Shown: positions 33,930-42,434, numbered from the stretch's first letter. The stretch: 64,000 nt of DNA from Streptomyces xanthophaeus (GCF_030440515.1 NZ_CP076543.1:6859001-6923000); one strand, 5' to 3'. Numbers and translations are program-made. The notes: generated by a model not told the origin, from the sequence alone.

Positions 33930-34824
33930 TCAGTGCGCGGCGTACAGGCGGAGGGGGACGGCTGTCGCGGTGGCGATGGTCGCCGTGGCGGCGAAGACGA
34001 CCTCGCCGTTCTGGCGGGCGACGACGCGTACGGGATGACGGTCGGGCGCGGTCGTCTCCCCGGTGTTCGGGAGCGTCTCGATCCAGCAGGCCGAGGTCAG
34101 CTCCGCATAGCGGAAGAAACTGATCTCCATATCGGTCAGGACTCCCCGCCGGGGGAACGCGGAACGGTACGCGGCCTGGCGTACGGCTTCCAGGAGCAGC
34201 ATGCCCGGGGCGTGGTCGACGGGGTGGTCGAAGAGGATCGGGTGGTTGACATCGGCCCGGAGCTGGGCGCGCCGCGTGGAGCTGGTGGGGGAGAGGACCA
34301 CGTCGTGGAAGCGGTCGCGGCCCACGCGGCGCGGAGTCAGCGGTGGCGGAAGCGGGATGGTGCGGGCGGCCACCTCGGCGAGGTCCCCGTTCCGGCCGCG
34401 CAGGCGCTGGTAGACGGCCTCGGGCTGGTTGGTGAATCCGGCCTCGGCGGTGCCGAGGAACTGTCCGTCGCGGGTCGCGGTCACGTGCATGGTGAGACCC
34501 GCGAGTCTGCGGCCGCGGCGCGAGATGCCGGAGCAGCGGATGTGCAGCGAAATATCGGCGGGAGTCGAACCGACGGCAAGGGCATCGGGGTCGGTCGAGT
34601 AGCTGAACGTGTCCCAGATCTGGCGGTGACCGAAGGGCACGTCGTAAGCGACATGGCTGAGAAGCGGGATGGCCTGGCGGACCGACTCGGCAAGGAGGAG
34701 GGGGTCGTGGTGACCCCCGTCCGGTGTGTAGAAGCTGTGGGCACGGGGCCATTGGGCGGTGACGACGTATTCGTCTGCTGAGCGCGGCGACGGGTGAGGC
34801 GGAGTGATCGGTTGACACAGTCAT
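33930..34824 (-). CDS. AfsA/ScbA-family gamma-butyrolactone synthase homologue with anomalous 5' end
   Basis: AfsA-type proteins join a beta-ketoacyl chain to dihydroxyacetone phosphate to start gamma-butyrolactone signals. Two hot-dog repeats are visible: TAQWPRAHSFYTP, HDPLLLAESVRQAIPLLSHV and PFGHRQIWDTFSYS in the first, and VNHPILFDHPVDHAPGMLLL then EAVRQAAYRSAF in the second. The open frame covering both has no ATG, GTG or TTG before GTG 34640, which would delete most of repeat one; it is open only back to a CTG at 34820. The well-placed ATG 34824 (AGGGGG upstream) is in another frame. A one-base shift near 34765-34775 would join them, so a frameshift or assembly error is likely. It is divergent from the receptor gene. 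Confidence 0.8.
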
Positions 34825-34881
34825 GGTTGAGCCCCCCTGGACGTCGGACATGAGCTGGTGCTTGTTCGGCGCTGGTCCTAA

Positions 34882-34904
34882 AATAAAGGATGTTCGTTTT
34901 TTTT
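34882..34904. promoter_or_regulatory. ARE-like receptor-binding box 1
   Basis: A 23-bp element reading AATAAAGGATGTTCG followed by eight T. It lies in the divergent promoter of the AfsA-like and receptor genes, 21 bp before the receptor ATG. Its 3' half, GTTCG plus T-run, resembles autoregulatory elements bound by ArpA/ScbR-type receptors. It matches box 2 (39413-39435) at 20 of 23 positions. Confidence 0.7.
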
Positions 34905-34925
34905 GTCGAGATTAGTTAGGTGCTC

Positions 34926-35633
34926 ATGTCAGAGCGAAAGCAGCAACGCGCCCCTCAACTCAGGGCAGTTCAGACCAAAGCCGCCATCCTGCGCGCCGCG
35001 GCCGAGGTCTTCGACGAGTTCGGCTTCAGCGGAGCCAGCATCAGCAAGATCATGAAGCGGGCGGACGTCACGCAGGGCGGCATGTACTTCCACTTCAGCT
35101 CGAAGGAGGAGCTCGCCTACGCCGTCATGGTCGGCCAGGGTGACGGCCTGGAGTTCCCCGCCGGGGAGGACGGCCTGCAGCACCTGGTGGACATCACGCT
35201 CTACCTCGCCGAGCAGCTCCAGCACAATCCGGTGCTCCGCGCCGGCGTCCGACTGGCCGTGGAACAAGGCGAGTTCGGCCTGCGCGACGACGTCGCCTAC
35301 CAGGCCTGGGTGCTGGAGTTCCGCCAGCAGCTGCGCTTCGCCCGGGCCAAGGGCGAACTCCAGCCGGACGTCGACGACCACGAACTGGCCTGGGTACTGG
35401 TCAGCTCCTTCACCGGGGCGCAGCTCTTCTCCCAGGCGTCGACCGGCCGGGCCGACCTGCCGCAGCGGATCGCCTCCCTGTGGCGCTACCTGCTGCCCGC
35501 GGTGGCCGCGGACGACATCCGGGGCGGGCTGCGCCTGACGCTGCCGCCGAGCGAGCCCAAGCCGGAGCCCAAGCCGGAGCCGGAGGCGGAGGCGAAGCCG
35601 AGGTCGAAGTCGGCATCGGGGAAGCGGGCGTGA
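34926..35633 (+). CDS. ArpA/ScbR-family gamma-butyrolactone receptor (TetR family)
   Basis: A 235-residue autoregulator receptor. N-terminal HTH: AAILRAAAEVFDEFGFSGAS is the lead-in, then the recognition region DVTQGGMYFHFSSKEELAYA, with the G-x-x-Y-F-H-F-x-S-K-E-E-L block shared by ArpA, ScbR and BarA. The ligand domain has AGVRLAVEQGEFGLRDDVAY and conserved Trp in YQAWVLEFRQQ. The C-terminus has an extra PKPEPKPEPE-rich basic tail. It probably represses itself and the AfsA-like gene through the box at 34882-34904 until a butyrolactone binds. Overlaps the next gene as GTGA. Confidence 0.92.
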   Translation: MSERKQQRAPQLRAVQTKAAILRAAAEVFDEFGFSGASISKIMKRADVTQGGMYFHFSSKEELAYAVMVGQGDGLEFPAGEDGLQHLVDITLYLAEQLQHNPVLRAGVRLAVEQGEFGLRDDVAYQAWVLEFRQQLRFARAKGELQPDVDDHELAWVLVSSFTGAQLFSQASTGRADLPQRIASLWRYLLPAVAADDIRGGLRLTLPPSEPKPEPKPEPEAEAKPRSKSASGKRA

Positions 35634-36586
35634 GTGCCCCTCGTGTCGTCGTGACCGGCGCGACGGGCTTCGTGGGGTCGGCCGTGCTGCGCCGGCTGGC
35701 CGAGCGGGACCAGCAGGCCACCGTGCGCGCGGTGTCCCGTACCCAGGCCCCCGCGGACTTGTCCGGAGCGAGCTGGGTGGGCGCGGACCTGGCGGACGGA
35801 CCGTCCCTGCGCGGGGTGTGCGACGGCGCGGACGTCCTGCTGTCCCTGGCCTCCTACGTCGGACCGGACGCCGACCGCTGCAACGCGGTCAACTCCGCCG
35901 GGACCGCGGCCCTGGTGGCCGAGGCCCGGCGGGCCGGAGTGGGGCGGATCGTCCACCTGTCCACCTGCGCGGTCTACGGTCCGGGGCCTCATCGGGGGGA
36001 GGACGTGGGCGGGTTGACGCCGGCTCCGGTATCGGCGGCCAGCGGCAGCCGGCTGGCGGGGGAGGGGCCGGTGCTCGATGCGGGGGGACTGGTCCTGCGC
36101 GCGGGGCTCGTGCTGGGGAGGGGCGACCGGTGGGCCGTACCGGCGCTCGTCGACGCCTTCCGGCGGGTACCGGCGGGGTGGGCCGGAGGGGCGGGACTCG
36201 CCTCCTTCGTGGACGTCGACGACCTGGCACGGCTCATCGTGGCGTTCACGCTCGGTGGCGGCGCGGCGGCCGACGCCACGGGTGTCCTGCACGCCCACCA
36301 CCCCGAGCCGGTGCGCAACCGGGACCTCATGGAGGCCCTCTCCGAGCACCGCGTGCTGCCGGCGCGGCCAGACGCCGACTGGTCGTGGCGCAGATGCCTG
36401 GACGCCCTGGCCGCGACCCCCGGATGGGTGAGCGAGCGTCAGTTCACGCTGCTGGCCGGTGACCACTGGTACCGCGCCGACACGGCCTGGGAACGTGCCG
36501 GGATCGCACCTGGACCCGGCCCGCTGAGCCGGATCGGGCAGGCGGCCCGGTGGTACCGGGAGAGAGGCGGGGTCGCCCCGGGGTGA
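35630..36586 (+). CDS. NAD(P)-dependent epimerase/reductase of the butyrolactone locus
   Basis: A 318-residue extended SDR. The dinucleotide site is VVVTGATGFVGSAVLRRLAE at the N-terminus. The active-site region reads VHLSTCAVYGPGPHRGED: the Ser/Thr and Tyr of the usual S-x-n-Y-x-x-x-K are partly recognisable, but the Lys is not obvious (SAASGSRLAGEG), so catalysis may be altered. GTG 35630 overlaps the receptor stop. NAD-epimerase genes next to afsA-like and receptor genes are common, and are thought to reduce or tailor the butyrolactone precursor. Confidence 0.85.
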   Translation: MSAPRVVVTGATGFVGSAVLRRLAERDQQATVRAVSRTQAPADLSGASWVGADLADGPSLRGVCDGADVLLSLASYVGPDADRCNAVNSAGTAALVAEARRAGVGRIVHLSTCAVYGPGPHRGEDVGGLTPAPVSAASGSRLAGEGPVLDAGGLVLRAGLVLGRGDRWAVPALVDAFRRVPAGWAGGAGLASFVDVDDLARLIVAFTLGGGAAADATGVLHAHHPEPVRNRDLMEALSEHRVLPARPDADWSWRRCLDALAATPGWVSERQFTLLAGDHWYRADTAWERAGIAPGPGPLSRIGQAARWYRERGGVAPG

Positions 36587-36692
36587 CGGCGATCTGCCAA
36601 AGCCTCAGCGGGATGGGGCGTGGGCGGGCTGTGTCGGGCAGGGCGGCGGGTAGCGTCCGGAGCACAGCCGGTCACCCCCTGAAGGAGTGGAA

Positions 36693-38055
36693 ATGTCCGA
36701 CCTTTCGAACATCGTCAAGGCGTATGACGTGCGTGGCGTCGTGCCGGACGAGTGGGACGAGTCCCTGGCCGGGTTGTTCGGTGCCGCGTTCGTGGAGGTC
36801 GTGGGGGCGGGTGCGATCGTGATCGGTCATGACATGCGTCCGTCGTCGCCGGGTCTGTCGGCGGCTTTTGCGCGGGGTGCGGCGGCGCGTGGGGTGGATG
36901 TGACGTTGATCGGTCTGTGTTCGACGGATCAGTTGTATTACGCGTCGGGTTCGCTGGGTCTGCCGGGTGCGATGTTCACGGCGTCGCACAATCCGGCCCG
37001 GTACAACGGGATCAAGCTGTGTCGTGCGGGTGCGGCTCCGGTGGGTCAGGACACGGGTCTGTCGCAGATCCGGGCTCTGGTGGAGAAGTGGTCGGACGAG
37101 GGTGCCCCGGAGGTCGTGGAGGGCACGGTTCGGCACGGTCAGGGAGCTGGACTCCCTGCCGGGTTATGCGGCGCATCTGAAGGGTCTGGTGGACCTGGCG
37201 TCGATCCGTCCGCTGAAGGTGGTGGTGGACGCGGGCAACGGCATGGGCGGTCACACCGTCCCGACGGTGTTCGAGGGCTGCCGCTGGATGTGGTGCCGAT
37301 GTATTTCGAGCTGGACGGGACGTTCCCGAACCACGAGGCGAATCCGCTGGATCCGAAGAACATCGTGGATCTTCAGGCGCGGGTGCTGGCGGAGGGTGCG
37401 GATCTGGGGATCGCGTTCGACGGTGATGCGGACCGCTGCTTCATCGTGGACGAGCGGGGTGTGGGTGTGTCCCCGTCGGCGGTGACGGCGCTGGTCGCGG
37501 CGCGTGAGCTGGCGCGTAACGGCGGTTCGGGCACGGTGATCCACAACTGATCACTCCTGGTCGGTGCCGGAGGTCGTGCGGGAGAACGGTGGCACGCCGG
37601 TTCGTACGCGGGTGGGTCATTCCTTCATCAAGGAGGAGATGGCGAAGACGGGTGCGATTTTCGGTGGTGAGCACTCGGCGCACTACTACTTCAAGGATTT
37701 CTGGAACGCGGACACGGGGATGCTGGCGGCGTTGCATGTGCTGGCGGCGCTGGGTGGTCAGGGGGGTCCGTTGTCGGAGTTGGTGGCTTCCTATGACCGG
37801 TATGCGGGTTCGGGGGAGATCAACTCGACGGTCGGTGATCAGGCGGCGCGTCTGGTGGCGGTGAGGGAGGCTTTCGCCGGTCGTGAGGGTGTCTCGCTGG
37901 ATGAGTTGGACGGTTTGACGGTGACGGGTGAGGACTGGTGGTTCAACGTCCGTGCCTCGAACACCGAGCCGTTGCTGCGGCTGAACGTCGAGGCCCGTGA
38001 CGAGGCCACCCTGGCCAGGATCCGCGACGAGGCCCTGACCCTCATCCGCGCCTGA
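36693..38055 (+). pseudogene. manB: Phosphomannomutase/phosphoglucomutase gene broken by indels
   Basis: Alpha-D-phosphohexomutase family; would interconvert mannose-6-P and mannose-1-P. Intact signatures exist in pieces: FTASHNPARYNG (active-site Ser), FDGDADRCFIVDE (metal loop) and GEHSAHYYFKDF (sugar loop). The frame is broken. A 10-bp tandem duplication GGCACGGTTC at 37122-37141 shifts it, a missing C near 37278 restores it, and missing C bases near 37548 and 37557 create a TGA at 37548-37550; the C-terminus continues from about 37564 in another frame. GAAGGAG precedes ATG 36693. GGT/GTG-rich codon use differs from neighbours. It is either a decayed second copy or an assembly problem. Confidence 0.85.
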
Positions 38056-38069
38056 CCCATCCGGCAGGG

Positions 38070-38155
38070 CTCCGCCCAACCCAGCCCCGCCGGCGTTTGA
38101 GGCGCAGGTCCGGGCGGAGCCCGGTGCCCGGCGGAGCCGGGTTCCGCCCGAACCC
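38070..38155. repeat. Dispersed Streptomyces-type intergenic repeat
   Basis: CCCCGCCGGCGTTTGAGGCG followed by a gcggagcc-rich inverted segment (cgggcggagcccgg ... ccgggttccgcccg). From general familiarity this GGCGTTTGAGG sequence recurs between genes in many Streptomyces genomes. Here it may terminate transcription from manB or the convergent DDE gene. Confidence 0.55.
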
Positions 38156-38159
38156 GCCC

Positions 38160-39359
38160 TCAGGCGGACTGCCGTCCGCGCTCCCGCACCGCACAGGCAT
38201 ACGCGTACCCGTACGCCGCCGACATCAACGTCATGTGATGGTGCCAGCCCGGAAAGGACCGCCCCTCGAAGTCGAGGAGTCCGAACTCGTCGGCCAGTGC
38301 GCCGAGCACCGCGGTGGACCCGGCCGACCGCCGCACCAGGTGCAGCAGGTCGTCCATCCGGTGGCGGTTCATATTGGTGAGCCAGACGGCCCCGCCGCCC
38401 CGCCGCCCCGGCGGCCGTTCGCCGAACAGCCGGTAGATCTGCTGCGTCCCCCGCCCCGCCGGTTCCCCCTCCGGCACCCGGACCAGCGCCGAGTGGATGC
38501 GCTGCCACCGCGGACGCGCGCCGGGGCCGGCGAGCGGCGCGGTGTACGGGTGGCTGGTGTTGCCCAGCCGGGCGAAGTCTCCCGCTGTGGTCCTGCCGCG
38601 CCCGGGCGTGCGCGCGGGATCGACGCCGTGCGTCAGGGCGGCGGCGCGGACCGTGAGGGTGGGCGGTACGGACACCAGGAAGTCGTACCCGCGGCGGCCG
38701 AGCACGCCGATCAGCGCGCCCGCGGCGCCGCCGAGGCGGCTCAGGTCGGCGACCACGGGGGGATGTGCCGACGAGGTACGCGCGGCGATCGAGTCGACGA
38801 GCTCCAGTACGAGTGCCTCCGGGGCCTGGTGGACGGCCTCGGGAGAGATGCGTGCCCGGCGGCGCAGGACGGGATCCGCCACCCAGGCCTCGGGAAGTGC
38901 CAGCCGCCAGTCGACGGGCACGCTCATGCCGTCCAGGGACAGGAAGAGGCAGAAACCCAACTGGCAGTTGACGATGCGTCCGGCGACGGGGTCGAAGCGG
39001 CGGTGCACGCCGACCGAGTGCTCACCGCGCTTGGGGAAGCACACCTGCCCGATCGTCCAGGCCCGCACGGGGTGTCGTTCCTCCACCCACCGGAGCAGTT
39101 CGGTGCGGGCCGGATTCCAGTCCCAGGGACTCGCGTTGATGAACTGCTGCAGGGACTGGGAGGCGGTGGGCGACTCGGTGACGGACGCCGCCAGCCTGCG
39201 TACGGACTTCTTCCCCGGGGTGGTGAGCAGTCCCTGCAGGTAGACCCGGGCCCAGCGCCGCTGGTCGGCTCTCGGTAAGTGACCGAAGAGGCGTTCCGTG
39301 AAGTCGGCCAGGGCGGTGTCACCGGCAGTCAGGGCTCTGGTCCTCGTCCGTGTCGTCAT
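38160..39359 (-). CDS. IS701-type DDE transposase-like protein
   Basis: A 399-residue DDE endonuclease-superfamily protein. Family segments: RRWARVYLQGLLTTPGKKSV at the N-terminus, QSLQQFINASPWDW, WTIGQVCFPKRGEHSVGVHR (first catalytic region), PVVADLSRLGG (second Asp) and WHHHMTLMSAAYGYAYA (C-terminal helix with expected Glu region degenerate). I see no terminal inverted repeats or target duplication at either end. Its promoter contains ARE-like box 2, so it may be a domesticated protein rather than an active insertion sequence. ATG 39359 has GGGGGAG upstream. Confidence 0.82.
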   Translation of the reverse strand: MTTRTRTRALTAGDTALADFTERLFGHLPRADQRRWARVYLQGLLTTPGKKSVRRLAASVTESPTASQSLQQFINASPWDWNPARTELLRWVEERHPVRAWTIGQVCFPKRGEHSVGVHRRFDPVAGRIVNCQLGFCLFLSLDGMSVPVDWRLALPEAWVADPVLRRRARISPEAVHQAPEALVLELVDSIAARTSSAHPPVVADLSRLGGAAGALIGVLGRRGYDFLVSVPPTLTVRAAALTHGVDPARTPGRGRTTAGDFARLGNTSHPYTAPLAGPGARPRWQRIHSALVRVPEGEPAGRGTQQIYRLFGERPPGRRGGGAVWLTNMNRHRMDDLLHLVRRSAGSTAVLGALADEFGLLDFEGRSFPGWHHHMTLMSAAYGYAYACAVRERGRQSA

Positions 39360-39412
39360 CTGTCTCCCCCTCCACTGCGGACGTCGGCGTGCGCCGTCGG
39401 TAGTAGCCATAG

Positions 39413-39435
39413 AATACAGAACGTTCGTTTTTTTT
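39413..39435. promoter_or_regulatory. ARE-like receptor-binding box 2
   Basis: AATACAGAACGTTCG plus eight T, 20 of 23 bases identical to box 1 at 34882-34904 and in the same orientation: minus-strand gene to the left, TetR-type receptor gene to the right. It contains the palindrome AGAACGTTC-like centre. It lies 54 bp upstream of the DDE gene start. The remaining 240 bp up to the TetR gene show no other gene. Confidence 0.7.
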
Positions 39436-39674
39436 CTAGCGAACCTATGGCGCCCCGCCCACGACTTCGGCACGTTGGATCCGGAGGCCTGTGGCGCCCG
39501 TGCCGCAGCCGTGCCGGGCCGTCCTCCGGGAGGGCGGGGCATGGGCGCTTCTTCGTCAAGTCGGCGTTGTCGGCGGTCGGTGCCGGGGCGACGCTGGAGG
39601 CGGCCATCTCCGCGCGGTGCTGCGGGGCGCGATGGCGAGTGAGGAACGACCTGGATGGCAGTGATAGTGCAGTG

Positions 39675-40277
39675 GTGAAGCAAGAGCGCGGCGTACGTAC
39701 CCGTAATCATCTGATCTCGGTGGCTGCCGCTGAATTCGACCGCAACGGGTACGACGGGACCTCGCTTTCCCGGCTGAGCCGCTCCGCCGGGATTTCCATC
39801 GGAGCGCTCACCTTTCACTTCGCGGCGAAAGGGGAGTTGGCTTCGGCCGTCGAGGATTCGGGACGTGCGGCCACCCGCAGGGTGGTCGAGGGGGTGACGG
39901 CCCGTGGCGGTCCGGCGCTGGACACCGTGTCCGCGCTCGTGCTCGCTCTCGGCGGGCTGATCGAGACGGACGCGGCCGTGCGCGCCGCGGCGCGGCTGAC
40001 CCAGGAACGGGCCGGTGCCGGACCCGACTGGTGCGGCTGCTGGCTCCCCGACATCAAGGAGCTGCTCGAACAGGCCGCCGAGCAGGGTCAGCTGGACCCC
40101 GAGGTCGACCCGTGCCCGGTCACCCTGCTCACGGCGCACCTGGTGGGTGGTGCCGTCACACGGGTACGCCGGGGCCGGGGCGAACTTCCGGGCGCGGTGA
40201 CCGGTGAGCTCAGGGAGCTGTGGCGGCTCATCCGCCGGGGCATCGCAGCCCCTACAGACCTGGAAATGCCCAAGTAG
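39675..40277 (+). CDS. ScbR-like TetR regulator (second receptor homologue)
   Basis: A 200-residue TetR protein. The start VKQERGVRTRNHLISVAAAE and recognition region GISIGALTFHFAAKGELASA resemble the butyrolactone-receptor group (F-H-F-x-x-K-x-E-L-A). The ligand domain is shorter and contains LTQERAGAGPDWCGCWLPDI. No strong ribosome site precedes the GTG, so leaderless or weak translation is possible. It may be a pseudo-receptor, such as ScbR2-type proteins that bind antibiotics rather than butyrolactones. Divergent from the DDE gene across box 2. Confidence 0.82.
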   Translation: MKQERGVRTRNHLISVAAAEFDRNGYDGTSLSRLSRSAGISIGALTFHFAAKGELASAVEDSGRAATRRVVEGVTARGGPALDTVSALVLALGGLIETDAAVRAAARLTQERAGAGPDWCGCWLPDIKELLEQAAEQGQLDPEVDPCPVTLLTAHLVGGAVTRVRRGRGELPGAVTGELRELWRLIRRGIAAPTDLEMPK

Positions 40278-40334
40278 GAAGAAAAGAAAGGTAATTCAAG
40301 CCGGTGGAGCGCGGTGCGCTCTAGCGTCGGTGGC

Positions 40335-41240
40335 ATGAATTCCACACCTCACCGGATAACCAAAGCAGTGATCCCCGCCGCGGGACTCGGCACGCGATTC
40401 CTCCCGCTGACCAAGGCCACTCCGAAGGAAATGCTTCCGGTGGTCGACAAGCCGGCCATCCAGTACGTGGTGGAAGAGGCCGTTGCGGCGGGGATGTCGG
40501 ACATCCTCATGGTCACCGGACGCAACAAGCGGCCGCTGGAGGACCACTTCGACCGCAACTACGAGTTGGAGGAGGCCCTCCAGCGCCGGGGTGATCAGGA
40601 CAAACTCAGGAGTGTCTGCGCCTCCACCGAACTCGCCGACATCCACTACGTGCGCCAGCGGGACCCCAAGGGCCTCGGGCACGCCGTCCTGTGTGCCGCG
40701 CCCCACGTCGGCCGGGAGCCCTTCGCCGTCCTCCTGGCCGACGACCTGATCGACCCCCGCGACCCCCTGCTCTCCCGTATGGCCGAGGTGCGGGAACGGC
40801 TCGGCGGCAGTGTCGTGGCCCTCATGGAGGTGGACCCGCAGGCCATCCACCAGTACGGATGCGCCGCGGTGGAGCGGTCGGCGGGCGGTGACGGCGTACG
40901 CATCACCGAGCTGGTGGAGAAGCCGGAGCCCGGTACCGCGCCCAGCAACCTGGCCATCATCGGCCGCTACCTCCTCGACCCCGAGATCTTCGAGGTCCTG
41001 CGGAACACCACCCCCGGACGCGGCGGCGAGATCCAGCTCACGGACGCCCTACGCACGCTGGTCCAGGCCGGACGACCTGTGCACGGCGTCGTCTTCTCCG
41101 GCCGGCGCTACGACACCGGGGACCGCGCCGAGTACCTGCGCGCGACGGTCAGGCTCGCTTGCGAGCGCGCGGACCTCGGCCCCGAATTCCTGGCCTGGCT
41201 AAGGGAGTTCGTACGGTCGGAAGAGCTCGTGGGGGTCTGA
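40335..41240 (+). CDS. galU: UTP-glucose-1-phosphate uridylyltransferase
   Basis: Makes UDP-glucose for glycans and glycosylated products. The signature GLGTRFLPLTKATPKEMLP opens the protein after KAVIPAA, followed by DKPAIQYVVEEAVAAG, QRDPKGLGHAVLCAAPHVG, LADDLID (metal/nucleotide site), ITELVEKPEPG and EIQLTDALRTL. The length of 301 is standard. A TAGCGT -10-like box lies seven bases before ATG 40335, suggesting a leaderless message. It ends at a strong hairpin (41252-41286). Confidence 0.95.
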   Translation: MNSTPHRITKAVIPAAGLGTRFLPLTKATPKEMLPVVDKPAIQYVVEEAVAAGMSDILMVTGRNKRPLEDHFDRNYELEEALQRRGDQDKLRSVCASTELADIHYVRQRDPKGLGHAVLCAAPHVGREPFAVLLADDLIDPRDPLLSRMAEVRERLGGSVVALMEVDPQAIHQYGCAAVERSAGGDGVRITELVEKPEPGTAPSNLAIIGRYLLDPEIFEVLRNTTPGRGGEIQLTDALRTLVQAGRPVHGVVFSGRRYDTGDRAEYLRATVRLACERADLGPEFLAWLREFVRSEELVGV

Positions 41241-41251
41241 GCGGCCGCTCG

Positions 41252-41286
41252 GTGGGCGACCGCGGAAGTTCCCCGGTCGCCCACCC
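41252..41286 (+). terminator. Hairpin terminator of galU
   Basis: Perfect 12-bp stem GGTGGGCGACCG (41252-41263) with 41275-41286 and an 11-nt loop, 12 bp after the galU stop. Confidence 0.85.
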
Positions 41287-41344
41287 CACCTGCTGCTCCC
41301 TCGCCAACTTGCCCAGATCTCAACGGGGTTCGCCCTCCCGATTG

Positions 41345-41368
41345 ATTACCGAACGGTAATTACGTAAT
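41345..41368. promoter_or_regulatory. Two abutting palindromes upstream of the StrR-like gene
   Basis: ATTACCGAACGGTAAT (41345-41360, 7-bp arms around AA) directly joined to ATTACGTAAT (41359-41368). They are strikingly AT-rich and lie 73-96 bp upstream of the StrR-like start, a likely operator or promoter-control site. Confidence 0.65.
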
Positions 41369-41440
41369 TTCTTCCCCGTGGCCGCTCCGTCGATCGGAGC
41401 GGCGCCCGAAGCACCGAGTGCAGAGAAGGAGGTGAACTCC

Positions 41441-42412
41441 ATGGACAAGCCGAACCCGCGGCACGCGACGGCAACCCCCGACGCCGCGTCCGAGGTACCG
41501 GTCGGCGCACTGCTCGCCGCGGATTCCCCCCGCACCGTCCACGTGGACGAGAGCCATGCACAGGCCCTCGCGCAATCCGGCCGGACGCTGCCGCCGCTGC
41601 TCGTGCACCGCCCCACCATGCGGATCATCGACGGCACGCACCGGTTGCGGGCCGCCGTACTGCGCGGGCAGGACACGGTGGGAGTGACGTACTTCGACGG
41701 CAGCGCCGAGGACGCGTTCGTGCTCTCGGTCGAGGCCAACATCAGTCACGGGCTCCCGCTGACCCACGCGGAACGGACCGCCGCGGCGCTACGGATCCTG
41801 CGGTCCCACCCGGACTGGTCCGACCGCGGCATCGCGCGGCGGACCGGACTGGCGGGCAAGACCGTCGGGGCACTACGACGCCGCGAGACTCCGGGGCCCG
41901 CCCCACCGGGCCGAGTCGGCCAGGACGGCCGCGTCCGGCCGGCCGACCCGGTCCGCGGCCGGGAGGCCGCGGCCCGGCTGCTGGCCGGCCGTCCCACCGC
42001 GTCGCTGCGGCAGATCGCGCGGGAGGCGGGCATCGCGCCCTCGACCGTACGAGACGTACGGCGCCGGATCGGAGCGGGCGCGGACCCCGTACCGGCCGCC
42101 CAGCGGCGCTCCGGCAACACCCCGGCCCCCGCACCGCCTCCGGTCCCCGCCCGGGTCCGGGGGCAGCCACTGCCCGTACTGGTCACCAGCCTGTGCAAGG
42201 ACCCCCTGCTCAGGCTGAGCGATGCGGGCAGGCTCCTGCTCCGCATGCTCGACCTCCAGGTGAGCGGACTGCGCCAGTGGGAGCGGATCGTCGCCGCAAT
42301 ACCCCCGTACCGCGTGGAGACGGCGGCCGCCGCGGCCGCCCAGTGCGCACGGGACTGGCAGGAACTGTCCGAAGAACTCCGGCGCCGCGCCTCGGCGCAC
42401 ACCCCTGCCTGA
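41441..42412 (+). CDS. StrR-like ParB/Srx-domain transcriptional regulator
   Basis: A 323-residue protein like StrR/NovG/KasT-type pathway activators. The ParB/sulfiredoxin-like N-terminus includes RTLPPLLVHRPTMRIIDGTH then RLRAAVLRGQDTVGVTYFDG and SVEANISHGLPLTHAERTAA, followed by an HTH (DWSDRGIARRTGLAGKTVGA) and a second HTH-like segment (RQIAREAGIAPSTVRDVRRR). A near-perfect ribosome site AAGGAGGTGA sits 5 nt before ATG 41441. Such proteins switch on antibiotic biosynthesis genes and are often downstream of butyrolactone signalling. No biosynthetic core is inside this window. Confidence 0.88.
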   Translation: MDKPNPRHATATPDAASEVPVGALLAADSPRTVHVDESHAQALAQSGRTLPPLLVHRPTMRIIDGTHRLRAAVLRGQDTVGVTYFDGSAEDAFVLSVEANISHGLPLTHAERTAAALRILRSHPDWSDRGIARRTGLAGKTVGALRRRETPGPAPPGRVGQDGRVRPADPVRGREAAARLLAGRPTASLRQIAREAGIAPSTVRDVRRRIGAGADPVPAAQRRSGNTPAPAPPPVPARVRGQPLPVLVTSLCKDPLLRLSDAGRLLLRMLDLQVSGLRQWERIVAAIPPYRVETAAAAAAQCARDWQELSEELRRRASAHTPA

Positions 42413-42434
42413 GCCGGCTTCCCCGGCGAGTACC

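Noticed and set aside
36967..37485. Separate gene in the second frame within manB
   Set aside because: Its translated middle part is the missing phosphomannomutase sequence (LKVVVDAGNGMGGHTVPTVF), so it is a frameshifted piece and not an independent gene.
38160..39359. Calling the IS701-type gene an intact insertion sequence
   Set aside because: I found no terminal inverted repeats or target duplication on inspection, so only the gene is annotated.
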